From: Lachnospiraceae bacterium
GTDB taxonomy: Bacteria > Bacillota > Clostridia > Lachnospirales > Lachnospiraceae
Assembly (NCBI GenBank): GCA_030524525.1
Contig: JAUNGI010000010.1
Span: forward strand, 1 to 58,259
Length of the DNA: 58,259 bases
Direction of reading: 5' to 3'
Of this stretch, positions 35,118 through 43,464 are shown piece after piece. How positions within the stretch are numbered: position 1 is the stretch's first letter; each line of letters opens with the position of its first letter. The notes beneath the pieces were generated by a model that ran no database searches, was not told where the DNA came from, and saw only the letters and a list, made by a program, of their open reading frames with translations. The position numbers were made by a program, and so were the translations under genes.

Positions 35118-35700
35118 CGCAAACGAAACGATGTCGAAGAGCGGACGGATCTTCGCGGTCGTCCGAACGATCTTTATTTATTTGCTTTCGGCGTGTATCG
35201 TTCTGGCGGCGCTGCTGTTCGCCGCCGATAAGAGCCCGCGGAAATCGCTGTTCGGCTTTCGGTATTACACGGTGCTGACGCCGTCCATGGAGCCGGAGCT
35301 TTCGGTGGGCGATCTTGTGATCGTGCGGCTTGCAAACGCCGAGGAGGTGGAGGAGGGCGATATCATCACCTTTAACCCCTCCGAGGACAGCGAAGCCTAT
35401 CTGACCCACCGCGTTACGCAGAAGCTGGAAAACTATCAGGGGACGGGCGTTACCTGCTTTCGAACAAAGGGCGACGCCAACGAGACGGAGGACGGCTTTG
35501 TGCTGGACAGCAGCCGACTGATCGGGAAGGTGAGCTTTCACATCCCGAAGCTGGGCTATCTGATCCGTTTCGTGCAGCTCAGGTGGTATTTCGTGATACC
35601 GCTGGTATTGCTTTTGATCGTGTTCTTTGAGCTTTTGAAGATCTACTTCAAAGCCGGGGACGAACAAGAGCCCCAGCCGGAGGCGCCGGACAAAACATGA
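35110..35700 (+). CDS. sipW: SipW-type (ER-type) signal peptidase I
   Basis: The 196-residue protein is a signal peptidase of the archaeal/ER type. It has a membrane anchor (about 20-40), the catalytic serine in VLTPSMEPELSVGD (Ser59) and histidine in place of the bacterial lysine (YLTHRV, His100), then a C-terminal membrane segment (about 160-185). In Bacillus, SipW processes the biofilm proteins TasA and TapA. Here it lies among three exported proteins with SipW-type or TasA-like features. GTG 35110 is the probable start, 8 bp after AGGAGG. A GTG at 35101 overlaps that site. Confidence 0.92.
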   Translation: MDDANETMSKSGRIFAVVRTIFIYLLSACIVLAALLFAADKSPRKSLFGFRYYTVLTPSMEPELSVGDLVIVRLANAEEVEEGDIITFNPSEDSEAYLTHRVTQKLENYQGTGVTCFRTKGDANETEDGFVLDSSRLIGKVSFHIPKLGYLIRFVQLRWYFVIPLVLLLIVFFELLKIYFKAGDEQEPQPEAPDKT

Positions 35701-35771
35701 ATTTTATTATGGAAACATAATGAAAGAATACATAACAGAGCACCAGAAAATAAAAAAGAGGAGTGTATGCT

Positions 35772-36884
35772 ATGAAAAAAAGAAAATCCAATTTGCAAAG
35801 AAAAGTGCTGATCGTTTCGATCGTACTTGCGCTGCTGATCGTGGCGGGCGGAACCTTTGCATGGTTTACCTCTAAGGACGAGGTAACGAACAAACTGACG
35901 GCTTCCAACAATTACGGCGTATCCATCGTCGAGAGCTTTACCCCGCCGGAAAACTGGACACCGGGGCAGGAAGTCAACAAGGACGTATTTGTGACCAACA
36001 CCGGCAACATTGACGCCTTTGTTAAGGCTTCGATTTCTTCGGCTATGGCTTTGACGACGGAGGACGCGCCTTTGGAAATCTCTGCAGACAACGCAGCCGA
36101 TGTTTCCAAGCTTGTGGAGCTCAGCCGGTCGGAGGACGCCGACAGCATGGTCGATGAGGTGAAGGCGATTCAGGCGGGCGGCCGTCTGGTGTATAAGGAG
36201 ACCGAAGGAAATGCGTCCCAGCTCTGGGTGAACGGCGAAAGCGAGAGCTTGGTAGGTACGGATTACACGCCGGACACGACCGGACTTTATATCTTTGAAA
36301 GAAGCCTCGGCTCCGCCGTGGAATATACGGGCTACTACTATAACGCGGATACTGCAAAATACTATGCTCTTGCATCCGTAACGGCGGTGAAAGACGGGGA
36401 CGATGCGATCACCGGCTTTGAAGCAACGCTGAGAGCAAAGAAGCAGGTCGAGGCGGCGGATACCGATCTTGCATATGATTTTACGAATATTGAGGACGCC
36501 GCCGATCCCCGGATCGTTGTTACATACAACAACGGAACGGCTGACGACGCGTCGGACGACGTTATGATCAACATTCGTTTGGCGGCGGGCTGGACGGACG
36601 ACTGGACATGGGACGCGGACGAGAAGGCTTTCTATTATAACCATACGCTGAAGGCAGGTGAGGCGACCGCAAAGCTGATCGACGCGCTGGAGCTGGACGA
36701 GGCGGTAACGAACGCCGCATACATAAGCTTTGAGTATGATCTGACGATCACCGCAGACAGCGTTCAGGTTACGACGGATGCGGCAGGAACGCAGACCGCC
36801 GAAGCGGTAAGCTGGGCTTTGACGCCGACGCTTACCTATGACGCGGACAACGTGACCATTGCCTCGATCGCATGGGCGCGGTAG
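35772..36884 (+). CDS. TasA-like matrix protein with SipW-type signal peptide
   Basis: The 370-residue protein opens with the classic SipW-type signal: basic residues, a hydrophobic core (VLIVSIVLALLIVAGG), then TFAWFTSKDEVTN. The mature part begins with NKLTASNNYGVSIVE and FVTNTGNIDAFVKASI, as in TasA/camelysin-like proteins. It ends with the WTWDADEKAFYYN and LTITADSVQ blocks that also occur in the 34227 gene. It is the best candidate for the fibre-forming subunit. I chose ATG 35772 with GAGGAG 8 bp upstream. A 71-bp gap separates it from sipW, with no clear promoter. Confidence 0.85.
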   Translation: MKKRKSNLQRKVLIVSIVLALLIVAGGTFAWFTSKDEVTNKLTASNNYGVSIVESFTPPENWTPGQEVNKDVFVTNTGNIDAFVKASISSAMALTTEDAPLEISADNAADVSKLVELSRSEDADSMVDEVKAIQAGGRLVYKETEGNASQLWVNGESESLVGTDYTPDTTGLYIFERSLGSAVEYTGYYYNADTAKYYALASVTAVKDGDDAITGFEATLRAKKQVEAADTDLAYDFTNIEDAADPRIVVTYNNGTADDASDDVMINIRLAAGWTDDWTWDADEKAFYYNHTLKAGEATAKLIDALELDEAVTNAAYISFEYDLTITADSVQVTTDAAGTQTAEAVSWALTPTLTYDADNVTIASIAWAR

Positions 36885-36925
36885 TACAGCCATAAAGGGA
36901 AAAAACGGCGGAAAGGAGAAGGACG

Positions 36926-37699
36926 ATGACAAAAGCGGTTTGGAAAACGGAAATCTCGGTGTTTTTGGCGCTCCTTCTCCTTTTCTGCGGTTTTACAACG
37001 GTTTTTGCGGAAGCCGTACTGCCCGAAGGAGCGGTGGCAGGGCTTCCGGAGAAACTGACGGTTATGGACAGCGACGGAAATTCCGTCAGCAGCGAGACGG
37101 GAGAATATTTCTTCCGTGTGGAAAATATGACGCCCGGCGAGGTCTATACAAAACAGATCTCCGTCATGAACCTCCGGGAGGACAAGGCGTATCATATTTA
37201 TTTCTATGCGCAGCCCATAAGCAGCGAGGGCGAGATCCGTTTGGACGAGGAATGTACGGCTTCCTTCCTGCTGAACGGCGAACCGATCTACGAAGGTAAG
37301 GTGACCGGCGAGGGGGAGCCCGACATGAGAGAGACGCCGCTCGACCTTGGACTTTTTGAGCCGGGAGCGTCCGCGACCTTGCAGTGCAGCGTCGTGTGGA
37401 GCGGAACCGACGCAGGCGGTCTGATCGACTACGGGCACAGGGTCGTTGACGGCAGCGGTACGGAGGTCATACGGGAAGGCAGCGGAGACGCGTCGATCTA
37501 CGGCGAGACCACGTTTCGCTGGATCTTCTATGCGGTCGTCGATGAGAGCTACGAGCCTCCGCGTACCGGCATTTTGGCGGCGGACAATCGGCTCTATGCC
37601 GGTGTGCTGGCGGCGGTCGGTCTGACAACGCTGCTCCTTTTTCTGCTGACCGTGAAAAAACGGCGGGAAAAGGAAGCGGAGAAAGGAGCGTCGGCATGA
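36926..37699 (+). CDS. Secreted protein with C-terminal PRTG sorting-like tail
   Basis: The 257-residue protein has a normal signal peptide (about 8-28), a beta-rich ectodomain, and a C-terminus composed of PPRTGI, a short polar stretch, a hydrophobic segment (about 222-243) and KKRREKEAEK. This is the plan of a sortase substrate, with PRTG in place of LPXTG. The sortase gene two positions downstream is an obvious partner. It may anchor the TasA-like fibres to the wall, as TapA-type accessory proteins do in Bacillus, but there is no sequence similarity that I can claim. The stop overlaps the next start in an ATGA. Confidence 0.78.
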   Translation: MTKAVWKTEISVFLALLLLFCGFTTVFAEAVLPEGAVAGLPEKLTVMDSDGNSVSSETGEYFFRVENMTPGEVYTKQISVMNLREDKAYHIYFYAQPISSEGEIRLDEECTASFLLNGEPIYEGKVTGEGEPDMRETPLDLGLFEPGASATLQCSVVWSGTDAGGLIDYGHRVVDGSGTEVIREGSGDASIYGETTFRWIFYAVVDESYEPPRTGILAADNRLYAGVLAAVGLTTLLLFLLTVKKRREKEAEKGASA

Positions 37700-38397
37700 G
37701 CGGTCGGAAAAGAAAAACAAGCCGGAGAAGGCTGCCCTATGTGCTGGGAGCGCTTCTGCTTGCCGCAGGTCTGCTGATTATGGGCGGTACGCTGGCGTAT
37801 TTTCGCGGACGGGACGTCGTTACCAACCGGACCGCGTCAAAAACGATCGAGATACTGCTGACGGAGCTTCGCTGGCAGGAGAGCGGCAGGGAAAAGGCGG
37901 CGAGAATGGAGCCGGGCATGGTCATTGAAAAAGACCCGTGCGTGTACAATAACGGCGAGACGTCCGTGTACGTTCGGATGAAGCTCGTTCTGGAGGACGC
38001 GGAGGGAAACGAGATCGTCTCCGGCGAGTCCGAACGATATGAAAGTCTGCTTGCCGCGATCTACTGCGGAAGCGTCGGGGGAGCCGCGGAGAAGCCGCTT
38101 TTGGCGTTGTCCGGGGAAGCGCCCGTTTCGCAGAATCCGGCGTTTGAATATGAGGACGGCTGGTTCTATTACAGAACCGACGGGGTCTATACGGTGCTTG
38201 CGCCGGAGGAGGCGACGCCGACTCTGTTTGATTTTGTGAAGGTGCCGGTCAAAAAGGCGGAGTACAACGGGGTTTTCGATCAGGGCTATCGGATCGTTGT
38301 TGTGGCGCAGGCGGTTTCGTCGGAGCTGGCGGGAGAGGAAGCCGTCAGGCAGGCGTTTGAAGACGCGACCAGCGTTGCGGAGCAGGACGCGCCGTAG
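37696..38397 (+). CDS. TasA-like protein with SipW-type signal peptide, second
   Basis: The 233-residue protein has a SipW-type signal: arginine-rich start, hydrophobic stretch (about 14-31), then GGTLAYFRGRDVVTNR. The mature part includes VYNNGETSVYVRMKLVLED, which parallels the TNTGNIDAFVKA block of the larger TasA-like protein, and a YEDGWFYYRTDG motif as in the other members. It is probably a minor matrix subunit or assembly factor. Translation is coupled by a 4-bp overlap to the PRTG protein, and the sortase follows after 11 bp. Confidence 0.82.
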   Translation: MSGRKRKTSRRRLPYVLGALLLAAGLLIMGGTLAYFRGRDVVTNRTASKTIEILLTELRWQESGREKAARMEPGMVIEKDPCVYNNGETSVYVRMKLVLEDAEGNEIVSGESERYESLLAAIYCGSVGGAAEKPLLALSGEAPVSQNPAFEYEDGWFYYRTDGVYTVLAPEEATPTLFDFVKVPVKKAEYNGVFDQGYRIVVVAQAVSSELAGEEAVRQAFEDATSVAEQDAP

Positions 38398-38408
38398 AAA
38401 GATAGGAT

Positions 38409-39245
38409 ATGAGAGCGAAAAAAAAGAAAAAGCAGCCGAAGGGCTTGAAAATTTTGATCGGAGCGACCGCAGCGTCGCTCCTTTGCGTATTTGTCTGGAT
38501 TGGTTTTCGCCTGTTCCGGGAGGTTCGGGAGGAAAACGCATATGAGACGGAAAACGAAAATTTACAGCGGCTGCGGCCGCAGCTTCCGACGGGAGCGGGC
38601 GGAACGACGGAGCCGGCAGGCGGAAACGAGGGAACTCCTTCCGACCCGGAACCTGCGGAGCCGGTCAATTATCTGGCGGAGCTGCAGGAGAGCAATCCGG
38701 ATGTCGCCGCATGGCTGACGGTTCCGGGTACGGCGATCGATTTTCCGGTCGTGCAGGGAGGGGACAATAAATATTACCTGAATCACGATCTGGCGGGAGA
38801 GAGCTCCAAGCTTGGCGTGCCGTTTCTTGACGTGCGCTGCCGCCGGGATTTTACGGATTTCAATTCGATTGTCTACGGGCACCACATTTCGGGCGGCCGC
38901 ATGTTTTCCGAGCTTGACAAATTTCGGGAGGAGGCGTTCTTTTTTGAGCACCCGGAGGCGACGCTTATTACGGAGACGCATGTCTATACCGTGCGCCTGC
39001 TGGCATGCCTGATCACGCCCAGCGACGGCTTTGTTTATCATACGGTTTTTTTGTCGGAGGACGACCGGCGGATCTTCCTGCGGGACGTGAGGGCGAACGC
39101 GCTTTGGCTGCGGGACTTTTCGGAGGAGGAGCTGCTTTCCGGCAGCCTGCTGACGCTTTCCACCTGTGCCTACGAGTACGAGGGCGCCAGAACCGTGCTG
39201 ATCGGGGCACTGGAAGAGGGCAGTACGAAACAAGGGCAGCCGTGA
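38409..39245 (+). CDS. Class B sortase
   Basis: The 278-residue membrane-anchored transpeptidase has an N-terminal membrane segment (about 14-36), a Pro/Glu-rich spacer and a sortase domain of class B type. The catalytic residues are His in YGHH (158/159), Cys253 in LSTCAYEYEGAR and Arg261. Class B enzymes often anchor haem-uptake proteins or pilins at NPQTN-like motifs. No such motif is seen here, and the nearest candidate substrate is the PRTG protein of the same operon. It is the last gene of the operon; a new promoter begins 10 bp after its stop. Confidence 0.92.
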   Translation: MRAKKKKKQPKGLKILIGATAASLLCVFVWIGFRLFREVREENAYETENENLQRLRPQLPTGAGGTTEPAGGNEGTPSDPEPAEPVNYLAELQESNPDVAAWLTVPGTAIDFPVVQGGDNKYYLNHDLAGESSKLGVPFLDVRCRRDFTDFNSIVYGHHISGGRMFSELDKFREEAFFFEHPEATLITETHVYTVRLLACLITPSDGFVYHTVFLSEDDRRIFLRDVRANALWLRDFSEEELLSGSLLTLSTCAYEYEGARTVLIGALEEGSTKQGQP

Positions 39246-39254
39246 TTGGGGTTC

Positions 39255-39283
39255 TTGACAAAAAACTGTCGTTAGCATATACT
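39255..39283 (+). promoter_or_regulatory. Promoter of the DUF6110-ATPase pair
   Basis: Perfect TTGACA (39255-39260), 17-bp spacer and TATACT (39278-39283), 44 bp before the next ATG. Confidence 0.85.
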
Positions 39284-39326
39284 AATTTCAGAATAACGCC
39301 AACGAGAACGAAGGAGGAAACGAACG

Positions 39327-39596
39327 ATGTTAAAGTGCTTAAAATGTGTGGATTGGAAGAAGACGGGAATCTTTGCCGCCGGAGTTGCGTTTGGAACGGC
39401 GGGGATCAAGCTGTTGTCGAGCAAGGACGCGAAAAAGGTGTATACAAGCTGCACGGCGGCGTTTTTGAGAGCAAAGGACAGTGTTATGAAGACCGTAACG
39501 ACGGTTCAGGAAAACGCCGAGGATATTCTTGCCGACGCCAAGCAGATCAACGAGGAGCGGGCAGAGAAGGAAGCGGCGGCGCAGTTTGAGGAATAG
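39327..39596 (+). CDS. Small DUF6110-like protein
   Basis: The 89-residue protein begins with KCLKCVDWKK, followed by a short hydrophobic glycine-rich segment (about 14-30) and a charged helix ending EEKEAAAQFEE-like. It resembles the DUF6110 family found beside P-type ATPases in Clostridia. It may assist metal delivery or stabilise the transporter. The CLKC pair near the N-terminus could bind a metal, but that is only suggested by the residues. GGAGG lies 10 bp before the ATG, and the ATPase starts 20 bp downstream. Confidence 0.75.
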   Translation: MLKCLKCVDWKKTGIFAAGVAFGTAGIKLLSSKDAKKVYTSCTAAFLRAKDSVMKTVTTVQENAEDILADAKQINEERAEKEAAAQFEE

Positions 39597-39616
39597 CCGG
39601 GAAAGAGCGGAAGCAG

Positions 39617-41731
39617 ATGAATTTTTGTATTAAGCATGAGTCGAGAGGACGGCTTCGCATCCATGTAAAACAGTATCGGATGAGCTTTGAACAGGCCGAT
39701 ACGCTGCTCTATTACCTGCAAAATCAGAGCTTCGTTACGGACGCAAAGGTTTACGAGCGGACCTGCGACGCGGTGATCGTCTATCAGGGAGGTCGGGAAC
39801 GCCTGTTGACTGCGCTCCGGGAGTTTGTCTATGCGGAGGTCGCCGTGCCTGCGGAGATTCTTGAAAATTCCGGAAGGGCGCTGAACCATGCGTATGAGGA
39901 AAAGCTTGCGGGAAGCGTTGCGCTCCACTATGCGCGAAAGTGGCTTCTGCCCTATCCGATCCGTGCGGCGATAACGTTCTGCAGCGCGATGCGCTACATA
40001 AAAAAAGGCGTCGAATGTCTCCTGCGCCGAAGGATCGAGGTGCCTGTGCTTGACGCGGCGGCCATTACGGTTTCCATGCTGCGCGGGGACACTGCCTCCG
40101 CCGGTTCCGTTATGTTTTTGCTCGGCGTGGGCGAGCTGCTGGAGGAATGGACGCACAAAAAGTCGGTCGGCGACCTTGCCAGAAGCATGTCGCTGCAGTT
40201 TGGAAACGTTTGGGTGCAGCGAGGAGAACAGCAGATGCTTGTACCGGGGGCTGAGGTGTGCGCCGGCGACCTTGTGATCGTCCGTATGGGAAACGTCGTT
40301 CCGTTCGACGGAACGGTGGTGGAGGGCGAGGCGTTGGTAAACGAGGCGTCTCTGACCGGCGAATCGCTTCCCGTGCGTAAGGCGCAGGGCGGCTCGGTCT
40401 ATGCGGGCAGCGTTTTGGAGGAGGGCGAGCTGACCGTTCTTGTCAAGGAGATCGGAGGCGCGAGCCGTTATGATAAGATCGTCCGGATGATCGAGGAATC
40501 CGAGAAGCTGAAATCCGCCTTGGAAAGCCGGGCGGAGCATCTGGCGGATCGGCTTGTGCCTTTCAGTCTCGGCGGCACGCTGCTTGTCTGGCTGCTGACA
40601 AGAAATACGACGAAGGCGCTTTCGGTCCTGATGGTGGATTTCTCCTGCGCGCTCAAGCTTGCCATGCCGATATCGGTGCTCTCCGCCATCCGCGAGGCAG
40701 GAGCCTATCGGATCACCGTCAAGGGCGGAAAATATTTGGAGGCGGTGGCAGAGGCGGATACGATCGTCTTTGACAAGACCGGTACTCTTACGAAAGCGCG
40801 TCCGACGGTGGCAAAGGTGCTCTCGTTCAACGGAGAGGATCCGGACGAGCTGCTCCGAATTGCGGCGTGCATGGAAGAGCATTTTCCGCATTCCATGGCA
40901 AAGGCGGTTATTCAGGCCGCAAAGGACAAGGGGCTCGATCATGAGGAAATGCATTCCAAGGTCGAGTATGTGGTCGCCCACGGAATTTCTACCATGATCG
41001 GAGAACGGAAGGCGATTATCGGAAGCTATCATTTTGTATTTGAAGACGAGGGCTGTAGGATCGACGAGGAGCGGCGCGCGGATTTTGAGCGGTTGCCGCA
41101 GGAGTACTCCCACCTGTATCTTGCGATCGACAATCGGCTTGCCGCGGTGATCTGTATCGAAGATCCGCTTCGGGAGGAGGCTCCGGAGGCGGTGGCCCTG
41201 CTGAGAAAGGCAGGACTGTCCCGCATCGTGATGATGACCGGAGACGGAGAGCGGACGGCGGCTGCCATTGCGCAAAAGGTCGGCGTGGACGCCTATTTTT
41301 CCGAGGTGCTGCCGGAGGACAAGGCAGAATTTGTGAAAAAGGCAAAAGCGGAGGGCAGAAGGGTCATCATGATCGGAGACGGCATTAACGACTCGCCTGC
41401 CCTGTCGGCTGCGGATGTTGGGATTGCCGTCAGCAACGGCGCGGAGCTTGCCAGAGAGATCGCCGATATTACAATCGGGGCGGACAACCTGCTTCCGGTT
41501 GTGACTCTGCGGATGCTGAGTGCTGCGCTCATGAAGCGGATCGAAAAAAATTACCGTGCCATCATTGGGATCAACGCCCTGCTGATCGCGCTTGGTGTGG
41601 GGGGTGTGGTGCAGCCGACGGTTTCGGCGCTGCTGCATAACGCCGCAACGATCGCCATCGGCGTAAAGAGTATGGAGCGTCTGCTTGACGGCGAAGCTTC
41701 GGAGGGAGACGGCGCTATTTCACAGAATTAG
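39617..41731 (+). CDS. Heavy-metal translocating P1B-type ATPase with SCA motif
   Basis: The 704-residue protein is a P-type transporter. The phosphorylated Asp is Asp386 in DKTGTLT, the actuator motif is SLTGES (245-250) and the hinge is GDGINDSPALSAADVG. The usual CPC metal motif in the sixth membrane helix is replaced by SCALKLAMP (343-351). The N-terminal 65 residues look like a metal-binding fold (RGRLRIHV) without a CxxC pair. Both features set it apart from copper and zinc exporters. Variants of this kind are found in manganese or iron-related pumps, so I would not name the ion. It is cotranscribed with the DUF6110-like protein. Confidence 0.88.
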   Translation: MNFCIKHESRGRLRIHVKQYRMSFEQADTLLYYLQNQSFVTDAKVYERTCDAVIVYQGGRERLLTALREFVYAEVAVPAEILENSGRALNHAYEEKLAGSVALHYARKWLLPYPIRAAITFCSAMRYIKKGVECLLRRRIEVPVLDAAAITVSMLRGDTASAGSVMFLLGVGELLEEWTHKKSVGDLARSMSLQFGNVWVQRGEQQMLVPGAEVCAGDLVIVRMGNVVPFDGTVVEGEALVNEASLTGESLPVRKAQGGSVYAGSVLEEGELTVLVKEIGGASRYDKIVRMIEESEKLKSALESRAEHLADRLVPFSLGGTLLVWLLTRNTTKALSVLMVDFSCALKLAMPISVLSAIREAGAYRITVKGGKYLEAVAEADTIVFDKTGTLTKARPTVAKVLSFNGEDPDELLRIAACMEEHFPHSMAKAVIQAAKDKGLDHEEMHSKVEYVVAHGISTMIGERKAIIGSYHFVFEDEGCRIDEERRADFERLPQEYSHLYLAIDNRLAAVICIEDPLREEAPEAVALLRKAGLSRIVMMTGDGERTAAAIAQKVGVDAYFSEVLPEDKAEFVKKAKAEGRRVIMIGDGINDSPALSAADVGIAVSNGAELAREIADITIGADNLLPVVTLRMLSAALMKRIEKNYRAIIGINALLIALGVGGVVQPTVSALLHNAATIAIGVKSMERLLDGEASEGDGAISQN

Positions 41732-41845
41732 CCCATCAAACACACAGTTTGTTCATATTTGCATGGTACTCTAGGGTCATCAAAGGGAAGCAAAGGCATT
41801 TCCCTAAAAAAGTTTCTTGTTTTTGAAATGAACCGGAGGTTTATC

Positions 41846-43378
41846 ATGTCAGAATTTTGGGATGAAGAAAAGGCGACCGTTGAAGAATCAACGGAGGCGG
41901 AAAACGATAAGAAGGAGTTGGAAACCAGAGATTACGAGGCAGATCCTTGGGCGGAGGGCGAAACGGCTTCCACCGCTGAAAATGCAGGAGGCGCGGAAAC
42001 GGCGGAAGGAACGGAGAGCGCAGAAAATGCGGCTGCCGGCGAGCCGGTCGTGGACGTCTATCTTGCGAATCTGGAAGCAAGACCGTCGGAGACCGCGAAG
42101 CCGAAAAAGCGGCGCTCGTTCTTGCAGAAGGCGTCTCTGTTTCTGGTAAGCGCGATTCTGTTCGGCGCAATTGCCGGAGGCGTTTTTGTCGGCGTCAAGG
42201 CGGTGAACGATCACTTCAGCGACAAAGAGGAAAGCAATCAGAAGGTGCTGGAGGGGAAGAGCGAGACCGATGATCTTCCGCGCGGCGAGACCGGGGATTA
42301 TAAGCTGGACACGACCGGAACCGTGAACGACAACACGGAAACGGGGGAGGACGGAGAGAGCGGAAGCGCCACCGCAGTCGATGTTTCCGAAATTGTGGAA
42401 AGCGTAATGCCTTCCGTAGTCGCCATCAACTGCTACACGCAGAATTCCTACACGAACCCTTTCTTCGGCGGTTCTTCGGAGGATTCCTCGCTGGTGCTGG
42501 CAGGTTCGGGATCGGGCATCATTATCGGACAGAACGACAGCGAGGTGCTGGTCGTTACCAATAACCATGTAATCGACGGCGCAGCCATGATCTCGCTGGA
42601 GTTTGTTGACGGAACCACGGCGGAGGCTTCCGTAAAGGGTACCGAGCCGTCCTCTGACTTGGCGGTCGTATCGGTTCCGTTCTCCAGCCTTTCCGAAAGC
42701 ACGATCGCAAGCATCCGCATTGCGCGGCTGGGCAATTCCGACGATGTGAAGATCGGACAGATGGCGATCGCCATCGGCAATGCGCTCGGCTACGGACAGT
42801 CCGTGACCGTGGGCTACATCAGCGCGAAGGAACGTCAGGTAACGGTAGATAACGTGACCTATACGCTGATCCAGACCGACGCCGCCATCAATCCCGGAAA
42901 CAGCGGCGGCGCGCTTCTGAACATAAAGGGCGAGGTCATCGGCATCAACTCGGTCAAATACAGCGACAGCAGCGTTGAGGGCATGGGCTTTGCCATTCCC
43001 ATCAGCAATATTGCGGATCTGATCGAGGAGCTGAGCAATCGGGAGGAGCTGAGCGAGGACGAGTACGGCTTCTTGGGAATCTCCAACGGGAAGGATATTA
43101 CTTCGGAATATGCGAATATGCTTGGCATCAGTCAGGGCGTTTATGTTCGTCAGATCGTAGAGGATTCGCCTGCGGAGGAAGCCGGAATGTTTGCCGGGGA
43201 TATTATTACCAAGGTGGATAATACCGTGATCACCTGCATGAGCGATTTACAGAATTTTCTGAGCTACACCAAGGCGGGAACGACCGTTACAATTACCGTG
43301 CAGCGAATGACGCAGGGCGAATACCGGGAAGTGGAGCTGTCGGTTACCTTGGGGCATCGTCCGAGCGATGCAAAATAA
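41846..43378 (+). CDS. HtrA/DegP-family serine protease with PDZ domain
   Basis: The 510-residue protein has an acidic cytoplasmic N-terminus of about 90 residues, a single membrane segment (95-118) and a trypsin-like protease domain facing outward. The catalytic triad is His241 (TNNHVID), Asp271 (SSDLAVV) and Ser353 (NPGNSGGAL). One PDZ domain covers about 410-505. It degrades or refolds damaged exported proteins. I chose ATG 41846 with GGAGG 6 bp upstream. Earlier in-frame starts lie upstream of that site. The 114 bp before it hold no gene. Confidence 0.93.
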   Translation: MSEFWDEEKATVEESTEAENDKKELETRDYEADPWAEGETASTAENAGGAETAEGTESAENAAAGEPVVDVYLANLEARPSETAKPKKRRSFLQKASLFLVSAILFGAIAGGVFVGVKAVNDHFSDKEESNQKVLEGKSETDDLPRGETGDYKLDTTGTVNDNTETGEDGESGSATAVDVSEIVESVMPSVVAINCYTQNSYTNPFFGGSSEDSSLVLAGSGSGIIIGQNDSEVLVVTNNHVIDGAAMISLEFVDGTTAEASVKGTEPSSDLAVVSVPFSSLSESTIASIRIARLGNSDDVKIGQMAIAIGNALGYGQSVTVGYISAKERQVTVDNVTYTLIQTDAAINPGNSGGALLNIKGEVIGINSVKYSDSSVEGMGFAIPISNIADLIEELSNREELSEDEYGFLGISNGKDITSEYANMLGISQGVYVRQIVEDSPAEEAGMFAGDIITKVDNTVITCMSDLQNFLSYTKAGTTVTITVQRMTQGEYREVELSVTLGHRPSDAK

Positions 43379-43464
43379 AAATCGAACGGCGTCGAAAGCG
43401 TGACAAGCACGAAAGAAAAACTCTCTGTGTATACTGAAATCAGCAGGAACACAGGGAGTTTTTT

